NCBI GenBank assembly: GCA_041392475.1
Contig: JAWKLZ010000003.1
Location: forward strand, 138,501 to 202,500
Reading direction: 5' to 3'
From: Chitinophagales bacterium
GTDB lineage: Bacteria > Bacteroidota > Bacteroidia > Chitinophagales > UBA2359
Length of the DNA: 64,000 bases
Every line of letters starts with the position of its first letter. Within the stretch, counting starts at the first letter, position 1. The notes below the pieces were generated by a model. It was not told the DNA's origin and did not search any database. It saw nothing but the letters and a program-made list of their open reading frames with translations. Position numbers and translations under genes: made by a program. Shown piece by piece: positions 18,372 through 27,829 of this stretch.

Positions 18372-19319
18372 TTACTCAATATGTTTTTTAGCAGCTTGAA
18401 GTACGTTATTAGTCGTGCCATCGTGGACAAAAGCAATGATTTCCATATCTTCTACTTTCCAGTTATCGGGTAAAGTAATATTGAAGACCCGCTCAACAAC
18501 TGTTCCTTCTATTTTATCTACACCCAATGTAAGACCTGACGCAGGTGTAAGCATGGCTCTCAGTACATGATCGTGAATATAATCTGGTAGTACAATACTT
18601 GAACCATTATCAGTTGGAGTTAGCTGATAATCAACTATGTCACTTTCCGAAAGGCTGACACTCAATAGGTGGGTAGATGCTGCGTCAAAAGCTTGAAGGT
18701 AATGCACCCTCACAAAAACTTGAAGGTTTCTATTGGAAGGATTGTATTCAAAATTGGTGTAAACGTTCATTGGTGGGTCAAGCTGCAATCGCTCATTGAC
18801 CTTACCCGCCCATACATTTCGGTTAATCAAGGATACAAAGTCTTCTCCTTCATATTTTACTCGATCAACAGCTGCCGCAGGAACTGCAATGGTTTGGAAT
18901 AAATCATAGAGTGTTGTGCCTTCTGGAATGACATAATCTTCCTTATTTTCGTTATAAGGTGTTGATAAGAAGCCTGCATGTATTGTAATAGCAGCAACTT
19001 CATCTGGATGACTTTGCAAAATTTCGGCAGTTGTTTGGTGGCCAGCAGGACAGTTTACACAGCGTACACCACTAAACTCTTCAATCAATACCATTTTGCA
19101 TTGAGTTTCTGGCAATTCGCTGGAAACAAAACTGGTATTGATTCGAGAATACTCACTAAGTTCGAGTTTTGACTTGTCACCACAGGTTAAATCAATTGGT
19201 GCTGGCTCACTAAAATCAATGAGTGGTGGAATTTCCTCACAAGCACTCATGAAAAAAAGCAGAACAAAAGAAAAAATGGCAACAAATGATTGGACAGGCG
19301 TTGGATATGATTTCATCAT
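18372..19319 (-). CDS. Omp28-like thioredoxin-fold lipoprotein (copy A)
   Basis: 315 residues from ATG 19319 (19316 is equally possible). Lipobox FMSAC, lipidated Cys27; CxxC at C87/C90 in EEFSGVRCVNCPAGHQ. A longer in-frame ATG at 19361 lies inside the candidate promoter box at 19359-19366 and was rejected. The C-terminal half carries the same FVRVHYLQAFDAASTHLLSVSLSES and EDMEIIAFVHDGTTNNVLQ motifs as copy B. Substrate or partner unknown. Confidence 0.75.
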   Translation of the reverse strand: MMKSYPTPVQSFVAIFSFVLLFFMSACEEIPPLIDFSEPAPIDLTCGDKSKLELSEYSRINTSFVSSELPETQCKMVLIEEFSGVRCVNCPAGHQTTAEILQSHPDEVAAITIHAGFLSTPYNENKEDYVIPEGTTLYDLFQTIAVPAAAVDRVKYEGEDFVSLINRNVWAGKVNERLQLDPPMNVYTNFEYNPSNRNLQVFVRVHYLQAFDAASTHLLSVSLSESDIVDYQLTPTDNGSSIVLPDYIHDHVLRAMLTPASGLTLGVDKIEGTVVERVFNITLPDNWKVEDMEIIAFVHDGTTNNVLQAAKKHIE

Positions 19320-19358
19320 TGGAGTATTTAGAAGATAGAGAAAAACCAAATAAGGCAA

Positions 19359-19366
19359 CAAAGATA
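19359..19366 (-). promoter_or_regulatory. Candidate -7 box for the Omp28-like pair
   Basis: Minus-strand TATCTTTG, 40-43 nt upstream of the chosen starts. Confidence 0.45.
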
Positions 19367-19419
19367 CCTATTTTTGTTGCAATGAAATGTAAGATTTCTT
19401 ACAAGAGTGGAATAGCATA

Positions 19420-21330
19420 TTACTTAGGTGTGTACCAAATAGGCGACGACCATGCACGTTCTTGAATAGTTTTGTCAACATCTTTGGGAGGAGCAATACC
19501 CATTGTTTTGGCATCGAAGGTACTCCATCGAGGTGTGGGAATTTCTAAAACCCGAAGGTAATACACAGCAGATTGAGTAGAATCAAATTCGGGGTCTTTC
19601 CAAACCGATTGCAGTGTGACGGCTCCAATATCATTCGTATAACTGGCTTCCTTGATGTTTACGGTATTGCCAACTTCTGGCAATTTTCCCTTGTCATCCA
19701 ATTGACGGTTATCCGACCAAACGACATCAAATATTTTTTCGTGTGTTTTTCCTTCTGCATCAACCCAACCTTTTACGACTTGAATTCGGTCAAGATTTGC
19801 ACCTTCGGCATCTTTTACTGCCCATATCAAAAAGTTGGGACTTTCTGTTTGAGCAGATTTGGGTAAATCTCTACCCATGCTTACCCCTTTTTGATAGGCA
19901 TTTTTTACCCAATCGTCACCCGAAAGGGCATTTTCATCGTATTCCCATCCTCCAAAAAAGCGCACCTTGATACGAGGGCCAGAAGTAGCAAAGGTTTCCT
20001 TTCGCTCCAATGCTTCAAAAATAGCTTCTCGTGTATTTTCTTCCGCCCAAACACCCGCCAAACCTGCTGCGCTCATGAATTTGGCTCGAAGGAATTTTTT
20101 GTCATCGCCTATAATTCGAGATTTGGGGTCACCGTCCAATGAACCAAATTTACCGAAATAGTTGTTTTCTTCCGTTGCTCCTGCCGAATTGTGTCCATCT
20201 GAACTGCCTATCAAACCAAATTTGAAGGGATTGGCACCGAGTTCTTTCTCCAATGCTAAACCGTTTTGCAGCGCATTTCGGACATAGCTGCCTTCGGGTT
20301 TGCTCGGAGGAGGAACAGAGGTAGAGAAGGTGAAAGCAAATATTTCAAAATTGGCAAACTCATCATTGGGGGCTAAAACGGGATGGGCCATAGATTGACC
20401 TTTAATTTGGACAACTTCATTGACGGGTTCGTTTCGGCTGCGGGTTTCGGCGTATTCTTTGGTAAATGGCTTTTTGTCAGATGTTTGAAGGTCATACATC
20501 AATCCATCGCTCATGTTGCCATTGTGTGGAATGGCCAATAGTTCAATGCCTTTTGAGCGTTCTTTGTCCATCCATGCCCAAAGGTCTTCGGGATTTTGAG
20601 AATTGAAGGAAGAAAAAGGTACTTCTGATACTTTTTCGCTTTTGTAAATGACATTACGGTGCATATTGGCAGCATAGACCATTTTTTCATTGGAGTTGGG
20701 ACCAACAGGGGAGGAGGTCCACTCATAAGCGGGAAATGTGGTGAATTTGCCTGGCTCATTGTGTTTGTTGGCGGCTTCTACCAATCGTTCCCAAGTATTT
20801 TGGATGATTTCTTTTTCGACGAGTTCCGACATGGGTTGGTTTCGTGCAATGCTTTGACCAACTTTTGCAAAGGCTCCCATTGAAATCGCTTTGTCTTCAC
20901 TGCGAATTTCTTTCGCAATCTCCAATGCTGCCAAAGGACTATTTGGGTCAATCATTTGTTTCATAATGCCCATGTATTCAGAGTGGTCTGATACTGCCAT
21001 GAAATCCAATGGTCGCTGCAATTGTACGCTTCCTGCGGTAAAATGGGCAATGGAATCACCTTTACCAAAGCGATAGGCATCGTCGGGCGTAGTGCGTACA
21101 TTGTAGATAAAGGCATCAAACGACCAGCTTGTATGAACGTGTAAGTCGCCAAAATAAGCGTTTTTTTGCTCATTGAAGTCTGCTGTTTTTTGGGTAGAAT
21201 CGGTGGTTTTTTCTGTTTCTTCAATGTTTTCCGCAGATGAGTTTTCTTTTTGTTGCGTTTCGCTATTGCAGGAAAAAAAGAGGGTAGAAATGAAGATATA
21301 AGTGAGGATTAGTTGTTGTTTTGATTGCAT
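19420..21330 (-). CDS. DUF3604 family lipoprotein
   Basis: 636 residues. Lipobox LFFSC, Cys21 lipidated, then an acidic linker. The DUF3604 domain begins YFGDLHVHTSWSFDAF (about 59), a PHP-like metal-binding HxH motif, with further conserved blocks FMAVSDHSEYMG, TTFPAYEWTS, AIPHNGNMSDG and GLIGSSDGHNSAG. The metal-binding motifs suggest a hydrolase, but no substrate is established. Stands alone between convergent and divergent neighbours. Confidence 0.8.
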   Translation of the reverse strand: MQSKQQLILTYIFISTLFFSCNSETQQKENSSAENIEETEKTTDSTQKTADFNEQKNAYFGDLHVHTSWSFDAFIYNVRTTPDDAYRFGKGDSIAHFTAGSVQLQRPLDFMAVSDHSEYMGIMKQMIDPNSPLAALEIAKEIRSEDKAISMGAFAKVGQSIARNQPMSELVEKEIIQNTWERLVEAANKHNEPGKFTTFPAYEWTSSPVGPNSNEKMVYAANMHRNVIYKSEKVSEVPFSSFNSQNPEDLWAWMDKERSKGIELLAIPHNGNMSDGLMYDLQTSDKKPFTKEYAETRSRNEPVNEVVQIKGQSMAHPVLAPNDEFANFEIFAFTFSTSVPPPSKPEGSYVRNALQNGLALEKELGANPFKFGLIGSSDGHNSAGATEENNYFGKFGSLDGDPKSRIIGDDKKFLRAKFMSAAGLAGVWAEENTREAIFEALERKETFATSGPRIKVRFFGGWEYDENALSGDDWVKNAYQKGVSMGRDLPKSAQTESPNFLIWAVKDAEGANLDRIQVVKGWVDAEGKTHEKIFDVVWSDNRQLDDKGKLPEVGNTVNIKEASYTNDIGAVTLQSVWKDPEFDSTQSAVYYLRVLEIPTPRWSTFDAKTMGIAPPKDVDKTIQERAWSSPIWYTPK

Positions 21331-21622
21331 ATTGTTTGGTTTTGATAAAGCAATATAAGATTAATTCTGCAATTGAGTGTAGCCAATCAAAACAAAATAT
21401 GGGGTCATTGAAGATTTTTAATAGATTCAATGCACTTTTGAAAATATTTATGATTGAAAAGCATATAATACGACATCATTACCGCTTTCTATTTGCAGAT
21501 AAAAGTGTATCATTGGTCCATTCAGAAATATGGATAGATTTTTGAAGATAGTAATTGCTCTGAAGGCTTCGGAGGAAGGAAAATAGTTTTGTCTGTTAAG
21601 ACAGAATTTTGGACGGTTTTTT

Positions 21623-21630
21623 TATCTTTG
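21623..21630 (+). promoter_or_regulatory. Candidate -7 box for the anti-sigma/cupin gene
   Basis: TATCTTTG, 29 nt before GTG 21660. It lies downstream of the in-frame ATG at 21609, so that ATG would not be on the transcript. Confidence 0.5.
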
Positions 21631-21659
21631 TATATACTGAACTACTAAATGGGGTGAAT

Positions 21660-22289
21660 GTGAACATTGAAGAATATATATTATCAGGTATTTTGGAGCA
21701 ATATTGCTTGGGTTTGACTTCGGAAGCGGAGAACAAAGAGCTGCAAACTCTGTGTTTGAAGCATAAAAAACTTCAAAAGGAGTTGGATTCGGTTCAACAG
21801 ACATTGGGAAATTATGCCAATAACCATGCTATGTTGCCAAAATCGCAACTGAAAAATAACATCTTGTATGCGATTGATGAGTTAGATTTTGTAGAACAGC
21901 CCATCAAACAACCAAACGAAAAAATCAATCTGCAAAACCCTCCTTTGATTCATCAGAATTCCAATCATCAGCAATGGTTGAAGGCTGTTCAAGACTTACA
22001 ACCTGTTGCTATTCAAGAAGGTTTTCCTGTTTTCCCCATTCGCATAGACGAAAAAGTACAAATGGTTGTAGTTTGGATTGATAAGGGAGTGCCTGATGAA
22101 CAGCACGAAATGGAGTCTGAAAGTTTCTTGATACTCGAAGGTTCATGCGTTTGTCAAGTAGGGAAAGCCAGTCATCCATTGAAGGCAGGCGATTTTTTGG
22201 GAATCCCTACTTATACCAATCATTCCTTGAAGGTGACTTCTGCTACACCTGTCAAACTCATTGTGCAACGGGTTCAACTTGTTGCATAA
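21660..22289 (+). CDS. Anti-sigma-factor-like protein with C-terminal cupin
   Basis: 209 residues from GTG 21660 (GTG 21654 is also possible). The N-terminal about 75 residues (NIEEYILSGILEQYCLGLTS ... LQKELDSVQQTLGNYA) resemble the sigma-binding zinc-less anti-sigma domain of RskA/ChrR type. The C-terminal about 110 residues form a cupin barrel (DEQHEMESESFLILEGSCVCQVG, HPLKAGDFLGIPTYTNHSLKV). In known systems such proteins hold an ECF sigma factor until a signal reaches the cupin. No sigma-factor gene is adjacent, so it is an orphan here. No membrane segment, so it is probably cytoplasmic. Confidence 0.7.
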   Translation: MNIEEYILSGILEQYCLGLTSEAENKELQTLCLKHKKLQKELDSVQQTLGNYANNHAMLPKSQLKNNILYAIDELDFVEQPIKQPNEKINLQNPPLIHQNSNHQQWLKAVQDLQPVAIQEGFPVFPIRIDEKVQMVVVWIDKGVPDEQHEMESESFLILEGSCVCQVGKASHPLKAGDFLGIPTYTNHSLKVTSATPVKLIVQRVQLVA

Positions 22290-22355
22290 TGAGGAATAAA
22301 CCTCTTCAATTTCTTTATAGAGAGAATATAAAATTTTTGTATTTTTAAAGTGCTT

Positions 22356-23438
22356 CTATGTATCCTTTTGATTCACCTTCTCATGGTGAATACTCTCCAA
22401 TGCATACAGAATCATTTCTGGCAAATCGCTTTCCACAATGATATAATCTCGAATCAAATAGTCAAAGTATGTATTGCCCATATCATAGTTCTCATCTATC
22501 ATAAAAGGGAAAAAGTAAAATAGATTGTCGAGGCGACTATAAACACTCAAACGGTAGGTCTCTAACGTCAAATCGTATTCAATAGCAATTATTCGGTCGT
22601 TGAGGTAATGGTAGTGACAGGCCACAAATAATGGGTAGTTCATAAATGCTTCTTGGTGGTCGTGGTCAGTAACTTTGTCATACAAGGGATACATCAATCT
22701 ATGGTTGTCAATATCGAAAGCATCCAAAAGGGTTTGCATCTTTTGTAGTCGGGCTTTGAGCGCAACGGCAGGTAGTCTGTTGCTATCCATATCGGCAAAT
22801 GGTAACCAATCTTGACTGTCAAAATCAAAATATTCCATTTCTCCAATCCGCAATTTGTAGTCAAACTTAGGATAGTTGTGTACAACATATCCTGGATAAT
22901 AATAGTCTAATCCCAGTTCTTGCCCATATTTGACCTCTGCCATCATGGTATAAAATCCCAAACTGTATTGGGCATAATCAGGATGAAACATTCCTAAAAT
23001 GCTGGCAATACTCTTTTGTCCCATATCGAAAAAACTTACCGCTATGAGTTTTTCTCCATCAAATACATTGATTTCATGGGTTTGATAAATATTTTTGGTA
23101 GAAAAATCCAGCAAAGATTCTGCTAACGTTTCGGAAATAAAACCAGCAAAGCGACTTCGGTGGTGTTGGTACAGTTGTTCTTTTGTTTCATTGATTTCAG
23201 CAGGTTTCACTTCAATGCGAAACCGAGTTTCGATTTGACGCATTCTCTTCCGCATTCGCTTGCTGAATGTATGTTGGGCAAGTGACAAACGCATCCAAAT
23301 AGGAGAATACACATCACCTTGTAAGCACAAAAAATGGCAAGTAAAAATCATCTGTCCCATACGAAACCACCCTTTGGCTAAGTATTCATCGAGTTGATTG
23401 GGCAGTAAGTTTTCGGGATAATGTGTTTTTGTCAGCAT
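22356..23438 (-). CDS. Arginyl-tRNA-protein transferase-like (ATE C-terminal/GNAT fold) protein
   Basis: 360 residues. The central part matches the C-terminal GNAT-like domain of arginyl/leucyl-tRNA-protein transferases: LYQHHRSRFAG (about 90-100), INVFDGEKLIAVSFFDMGQKSIASILGMFHPDY and GLDYYYPGYVVHNYPKFDYKLRIG. The N-terminal Cys-rich ATE domain is absent or reduced. It might add an amino acid to protein N-termini, but without the N-terminal domain this is only inferred. The last about 120 residues are not recognised. Monocistronic, convergent with the cupin gene. Confidence 0.65.
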   Translation of the reverse strand: MLTKTHYPENLLPNQLDEYLAKGWFRMGQMIFTCHFLCLQGDVYSPIWMRLSLAQHTFSKRMRKRMRQIETRFRIEVKPAEINETKEQLYQHHRSRFAGFISETLAESLLDFSTKNIYQTHEINVFDGEKLIAVSFFDMGQKSIASILGMFHPDYAQYSLGFYTMMAEVKYGQELGLDYYYPGYVVHNYPKFDYKLRIGEMEYFDFDSQDWLPFADMDSNRLPAVALKARLQKMQTLLDAFDIDNHRLMYPLYDKVTDHDHQEAFMNYPLFVACHYHYLNDRIIAIEYDLTLETYRLSVYSRLDNLFYFFPFMIDENYDMGNTYFDYLIRDYIIVESDLPEMILYALESIHHEKVNQKDT

Positions 23439-23489
23439 GATATGGTGAAATGCAATAATGATTTGGGCTATTGAATAAGGGAACTTTAA

Positions 23490-23627
23490 AACCTACGTTT
23501 CGGTAACTTTTTTACAAGAAGATAAAAATCAAATAAATAAAAAATTATTTTTATTTAAATTGATAAATTTTTAATTATTATTAAATTGGTTTTCAATACT
23601 CTATGAAATATGACCGAAATGTAGGTT
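23490..23627. repeat. Inverted-repeat-flanked AT-rich segment
   Basis: AACCTACGTTTCGGT (23490-23504) and ACCGAAATGTAGGTT (23613-23627) are inverted copies with one mismatch, bounding 108 bp of very AT-rich sequence with no ORF. It could be a miniature transposon remnant or a regulatory palindrome. The rest of the 23439-23868 gap has a perfect 9-bp hairpin (23843-23851 with 23858-23866) just past the aldo/keto reductase stop, and otherwise nothing I can support. Confidence 0.45.
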
Positions 23628-23868
23628 AAAAATCAAAACAAATATAGTTTAGTTGCCCGAGGTCTAAGTAATAGGACAGGATTAACTTAGACAAAAATTA
23701 AGTTTCAATATTCTTGTAATCAAAATATTCAAGTCTAATTCCTCCCTTCTTTATCTTGTCCTCCTATTTAGAATGTATGATAACTGCCGAAAATACTATT
23801 TTTTGTGGTTATTCAACAAACAACAATGAGATTATTTGCAAGTATTGTATAGTTGTATATACAATATG

Positions 23869-24855
23869 TCACGAAGCATTTATCAAGCCCATACCACGGT
23901 CATCATATCTTCCACCTTTCACTTCTCTGCTCAACTGGTTTAATTTTTCCAATTCCGATTCACTGAGTACCACATTAACCGAATTTACATTGTCTATCAA
24001 GTATTTTTCTTTTTTTGTACCAGGAATAGGAACAATGTTTTCCCCTTTCGATAAGACCCAGGCAATTGCAATTTGAGCTGTTTTTACACCTTTATTGGCT
24101 GCAATGGCTTCTACCTCTGCCACTAAGTCGAGGTTTTTCTGAAAATTTTCACCCAGAAAACGAGGGCTGTATCGGCGGTAATCATCTGCAGCCAAATCCT
24201 CAACTTTTTTGATTTGTCCTGTCAAAAATCCCCTACCCAAAGGACTGTACGCTACCAAAGTAATCCCTAAGTCATCGCAAGCTGGAATTACTTCTGCTTC
24301 AATGTCAGTACTCCAAATAGAATACTCCGATTGTACGGCTGAAATGGGGTGAACTAAGTGCGCTTTTCGCAAGTTTGTTGTTCCAATTTCTGAAAGCCCC
24401 AAATACCGCACCTTTCCTTCTTTTACCAAATCCGCCATTGCCCCAACCGTTTCTTCAATAGCTACTTGTGGATCTTTTCGGTGTTGATAATAGAGGTCAA
24501 TCACTTCAATATCCAATCTCTTCAAACTATCTTCACAAGCTTTGCGGACATATTCAGGGCGACCATTGATACCCAAAAAGCCACCTTCTTCGCTCCTCAT
24601 AATTCCAAATTTGGTAGCGATTACCAATTCCTCCCGACGATCTTTGATAGCCTTGCCGACCAATCGTTCGTTGTGAAACGGCCCATAAATATCTGCGGTA
24701 TCCAAAAAATTGACTCCCAACTCAATGGCTTTGTGAATCAAAGCAATGTTTTTTGCCTCTGTGCCTGTATCGCCATAAAATTCAGACATTCCCATACAAC
24801 CAAATCCGATTCGAGAAATCTGTAAATCGCTATTACCTAAAGTTACTTTTTGCAT
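23869..24855 (-). CDS. Aldo/keto reductase
   Basis: 328 residues, a complete TIM-barrel NADPH-dependent oxidoreductase. The catalytic tetrad is visible: D52 and Y57 (NFLDTADIYG), K82 (VIATKFG) and H125 (YYQHRKDP). The C-terminal cofactor segment VPIPGTKKEKYLIDN is present. Closest to the YakC-like group by its N-terminus (RIGFGCMGMSEFYG). Reduces an aldehyde or ketone; substrate unknown. 14 nt downstream of the DUF1801 gene, so the two are probably one transcript. Confidence 0.92.
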   Translation of the reverse strand: MQKVTLGNSDLQISRIGFGCMGMSEFYGDTGTEAKNIALIHKAIELGVNFLDTADIYGPFHNERLVGKAIKDRREELVIATKFGIMRSEEGGFLGINGRPEYVRKACEDSLKRLDIEVIDLYYQHRKDPQVAIEETVGAMADLVKEGKVRYLGLSEIGTTNLRKAHLVHPISAVQSEYSIWSTDIEAEVIPACDDLGITLVAYSPLGRGFLTGQIKKVEDLAADDYRRYSPRFLGENFQKNLDLVAEVEAIAANKGVKTAQIAIAWVLSKGENIVPIPGTKKEKYLIDNVNSVNVVLSESELEKLNQLSREVKGGRYDDRGMGLINAS

Positions 24856-24869
24856 ATTAAATCTTTTGT

Positions 24870-25250
24870 TTATTCCTTTGTTTTTGTGCGTTTTGAAGTA
24901 TATTTTACGGTATCATCCAGCAATATAGCTTCTTGAATAATTTGCTGCAATGCTTCCACAGGAATTTCGTCGACACTGGAAAAAGTCAAACTACGAACTT
25001 GTTTTCTATCTTTTGCTTCCAAAATACCCTGTTCATTGGACAATTCATTTCCCCTTACAAAACAAAAATCTACTGCTTTGTTTTTTATAGGATTCAAATA
25101 ACAAATCCAACTTTTACGGTAATAGAACGGAATTTGATAGCGAATTTTGACTATCATTGCAGGATAAGAAAGCATTAATTGGTGAATAAACAAGAGAATT
25201 TCTCTTTGCTCTGTTTCTTGTTCATATATGAAATCCAAGACTTTATCCAT
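24870..25250 (-). CDS. DUF1801 domain protein
   Basis: 126 residues, a single YdhG-like alpha/beta domain (IRYQIPFYYRKSWICYLNPIKNKAVDFCFVRGNEL). No catalytic residue can be named. First gene of a pair with the aldo/keto reductase. Confidence 0.7.
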   Translation of the reverse strand: MDKVLDFIYEQETEQREILLFIHQLMLSYPAMIVKIRYQIPFYYRKSWICYLNPIKNKAVDFCFVRGNELSNEQGILEAKDRKQVRSLTFSSVDEIPVEALQQIIQEAILLDDTVKYTSKRTKTKE

Positions 25251-25369
25251 CTCCTCTCAAATTTTATTTTGAAGTTTTGAAAAACAAATAACTATCCACC
25301 AATCATGATGCTAGCGGTCTCCCAATTGACATTCATTTCAATTCTATTATACTCACAATTGATTTTTTG

Positions 25370-25377
25370 TAATTTTG
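25370..25377 (+). promoter_or_regulatory. Candidate -7 box for the first M43 protease
   Basis: TAATTTTG matches TAnnTTTG and ends 16 nt before ATG 25394. Confidence 0.4.
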
Positions 25378-25393
25378 TAAAAAATCCATCAAT

Positions 25394-27601
25394 ATGAACA
25401 ATCGGTTACTGTTTCTATTCACATTACTTTTTTCTACTACTCTGTTCTCACAAGATACAAATACTTGTGGTTTTGACCATTACTGGCAATACCAATCCGA
25501 AAAAAATCCACAAGGTTTGGAAACTTTGAAACTGATGGAAGCCTATACCAAAAAGTATGTTGAAAAACACCAAAAACAATCTGAGAAAATTGCAGAAGTG
25601 ATTACCATTCCTGTAGTTTTTCATGTGGTTTATACTTCCAATCGACCTGCAAGCAACATTAGTGAAGCAAAAATTTATTCGCAGTTAGAAGCCCTAAACC
25701 GTGATTTTCGACGTTTGAACGCTGACACCGCTAACATTTTAGCGGACTTCAAACCTTTTATGGCAGACATTGAAGTAGAATTCTGTTTGGCAACACGAGA
25801 TCCAAATGGCTATCCTACTACGGGTATTACCCGAACTGCCACATCATTGGATCGTTTTTTTGTAGAAACCGATGAAATAAAATCATCCGAAACAGGTGGA
25901 AAAGACCCTTGGCCCTTCGATCAATATTTGAATATTTGGGTATGCTACAATATATGCAGCACTTTTGGTGGATGCGGTATTTTGGGTTATGCAGTTCCTC
26001 CTAGCTTCAGTACACCCGAAACGGATGGAGTAGTGATTCAATACAATTATTTTGGAACAACCGCACCCGTCAATCCTACCTTCAATGAGGGGCGAACAGC
26101 AGTGCATGAAGTAGGGCATTGGCTTAGTTTGCTGCATACATGGGGAAATGGGGAGGACAATGCCAATTGTACCAAAGATGACTTAGTGGCAGATACACCT
26201 CTTACTGATGGTCCCACCTTTGGATGTGCTGCTAATCATGCCAACTCTTGTATAGAGGAGGAACTTGACTTGCCCGATATGACTGAAAACTATATGGACT
26301 ATGGCAATGATGCGTGTTTGACCATGTTCACCACAGGGCAAAAGCTACGAATGAGGGCTACATTAGATGAAGGAGGTTTTAGGCACAGTCTTTTGAATTC
26401 AATGGGATGTGTGCCAGTAGAACAGGGTATGGACGATGTAAGGGTAGTGTTCGTCAGTTATCCCAATGATACAGAGGTGATTTGTTCGGTTTTTGAACCA
26501 GAATTGAATGTAGAAAACTTTGGTACAGAACCACTTGAGTCCTTTACGGTCAATTATGATTTGGATGGAGAGACGTATAGTTATGAGTGGATGGGCTTGA
26601 TTGAACCACTTAAAAGCGGAACCATTACGCTACCTGCGCTGCAAATTGCAGCCAATACCACTCAGCATGTATTGAATATTTCGATTGTAGCACCAAATGG
26701 AAGAGAAGACTTCAATATCGAAAACAACTACATTGCAGTGAGTTTTCAGTCTGTTGCCCCTGCCACTCAAACTATTGCATTTTCAGAGTCTTTTCAATCC
26801 CCTCCAGGTTTTCCGTTTCCTCCTATAGGATGGGGAATCTTCAATGGTGACAATGATTTCAACTTTAGATTCAAAAAAAGCAATTTGACAGGTTACAGTG
26901 ATACAGAATCAGGATATATGCCTAACTTTGAAGCAGATGCAAGTTATATTGGCACAATAGATGAAATCATCAGTCCTGCCATCAATTTTGAAGGAGTTTA
27001 CGACAGTCTTTACCTGCAATTTTTCTATGCCTACACGGGTATGGGCGAAGGAACGATTTCTGATACTTTGGAAATATTGTTGTCCGTAGATTGTGGCAGT
27101 AGTTACTTCACCGTCCGCAAGTTTTTTGGAGAAGAGTTGATTACAAGCGACCCTGTTGATGAGGCTTTTGTGCCGATGGAAGGACAATGGAAAGAAGGCT
27201 TGGTGAATTTTTTGCCCTTCAAAGATTACCGCAACGTGAAGCTCAAAATTCGTCAAATTCGTGGAACGGGTAATGACCTATATGTGGATGACATCAACTT
27301 ATTGAGTGGATTGACTGCCATTGAAGGATATTCACTGCAAAACCAAGTTTCGATACACGCTTATCCCAATCCTGTAAGAGGAAAGACAATTATTGAATTG
27401 AATCATTTAATCCCCAACCAAAACGTTGAGTTAAGCATTAGCAATAATGCAGGTCAGGTGGTGTATCAACAAACGATTCGTTCGCTGTCGACCCAAAAAA
27501 CCTTAGAAATACCTGTAGAAAATCTCAGCAATGGAATGTATGTGCTTAGCTTGCAGAGTCAAGAGCAGCGTTCGCATACCAAAATTGTGGTGGCGCACTA
27601 G
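25394..27601 (+). CDS. M43 (pappalysin/cytophagalysin-like) metalloprotease with T9SS tail, copy 1
   Basis: 735 residues. Signal peptide ends near LFSQ (20). The M43 domain spans about 68-345. Zinc motif HEVGHWLSLLH gives H238, H242 and H248, with catalytic E239; the Met-turn is ENYMDYG near 300. The middle region carries CARDB-like (about 350-455) and MAM/CUB-like (about 460-640) beta domains. The last about 83 residues (IHAYPNPVRGKTIIELNH) are a T9SS sorting tail. Exported protease; substrate unknown. Its paralogue lies 1.5 kb downstream, beyond an IS110 insertion. Confidence 0.9.
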   Translation: MNNRLLFLFTLLFSTTLFSQDTNTCGFDHYWQYQSEKNPQGLETLKLMEAYTKKYVEKHQKQSEKIAEVITIPVVFHVVYTSNRPASNISEAKIYSQLEALNRDFRRLNADTANILADFKPFMADIEVEFCLATRDPNGYPTTGITRTATSLDRFFVETDEIKSSETGGKDPWPFDQYLNIWVCYNICSTFGGCGILGYAVPPSFSTPETDGVVIQYNYFGTTAPVNPTFNEGRTAVHEVGHWLSLLHTWGNGEDNANCTKDDLVADTPLTDGPTFGCAANHANSCIEEELDLPDMTENYMDYGNDACLTMFTTGQKLRMRATLDEGGFRHSLLNSMGCVPVEQGMDDVRVVFVSYPNDTEVICSVFEPELNVENFGTEPLESFTVNYDLDGETYSYEWMGLIEPLKSGTITLPALQIAANTTQHVLNISIVAPNGREDFNIENNYIAVSFQSVAPATQTIAFSESFQSPPGFPFPPIGWGIFNGDNDFNFRFKKSNLTGYSDTESGYMPNFEADASYIGTIDEIISPAINFEGVYDSLYLQFFYAYTGMGEGTISDTLEILLSVDCGSSYFTVRKFFGEELITSDPVDEAFVPMEGQWKEGLVNFLPFKDYRNVKLKIRQIRGTGNDLYVDDINLLSGLTAIEGYSLQNQVSIHAYPNPVRGKTIIELNHLIPNQNVELSISNNAGQVVYQQTIRSLSTQKTLEIPVENLSNGMYVLSLQSQEQRSHTKIVVAH

Positions 27602-27689
27602 TACAGTGATTAGTAACTGGTGATTAGTTTTAAAAAACTATTGGCTATCAATTTTTATATAAAAAATAAATTCTATATTTGAAGTAGAA

Positions 27690-27764
27690 ACTTTTGAAGT
27701 TTACTCTTTGAAAAAGTTTGATTTTCATTACAATCGAAAATCTTTAAAACAAAACTTCAAAAGT
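27690..27764. repeat. Host palindrome at the IS110 target
   Basis: ACTTTTGAAGTTT (27690-27702) and AAACTTCAAAAGT (27752-27764) are perfect 13-bp inverted copies. Nested inside is a 7-bp hairpin GATTTTC/GAAAATC (27720-27726 with 27736-27742). The IS110 left boundary falls exactly at the outer end of the right arm. It may be a terminator-like or REP-like element after the first M43 gene. Upstream, 27602-27689 shows nothing else. Confidence 0.7.
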
Positions 27765-27829
27765 CGTACATTGGCCCAAGAGGAAAAAGTACAAAAGTTG
27801 TAATAAAAAATAATATATTGATTAAAATT

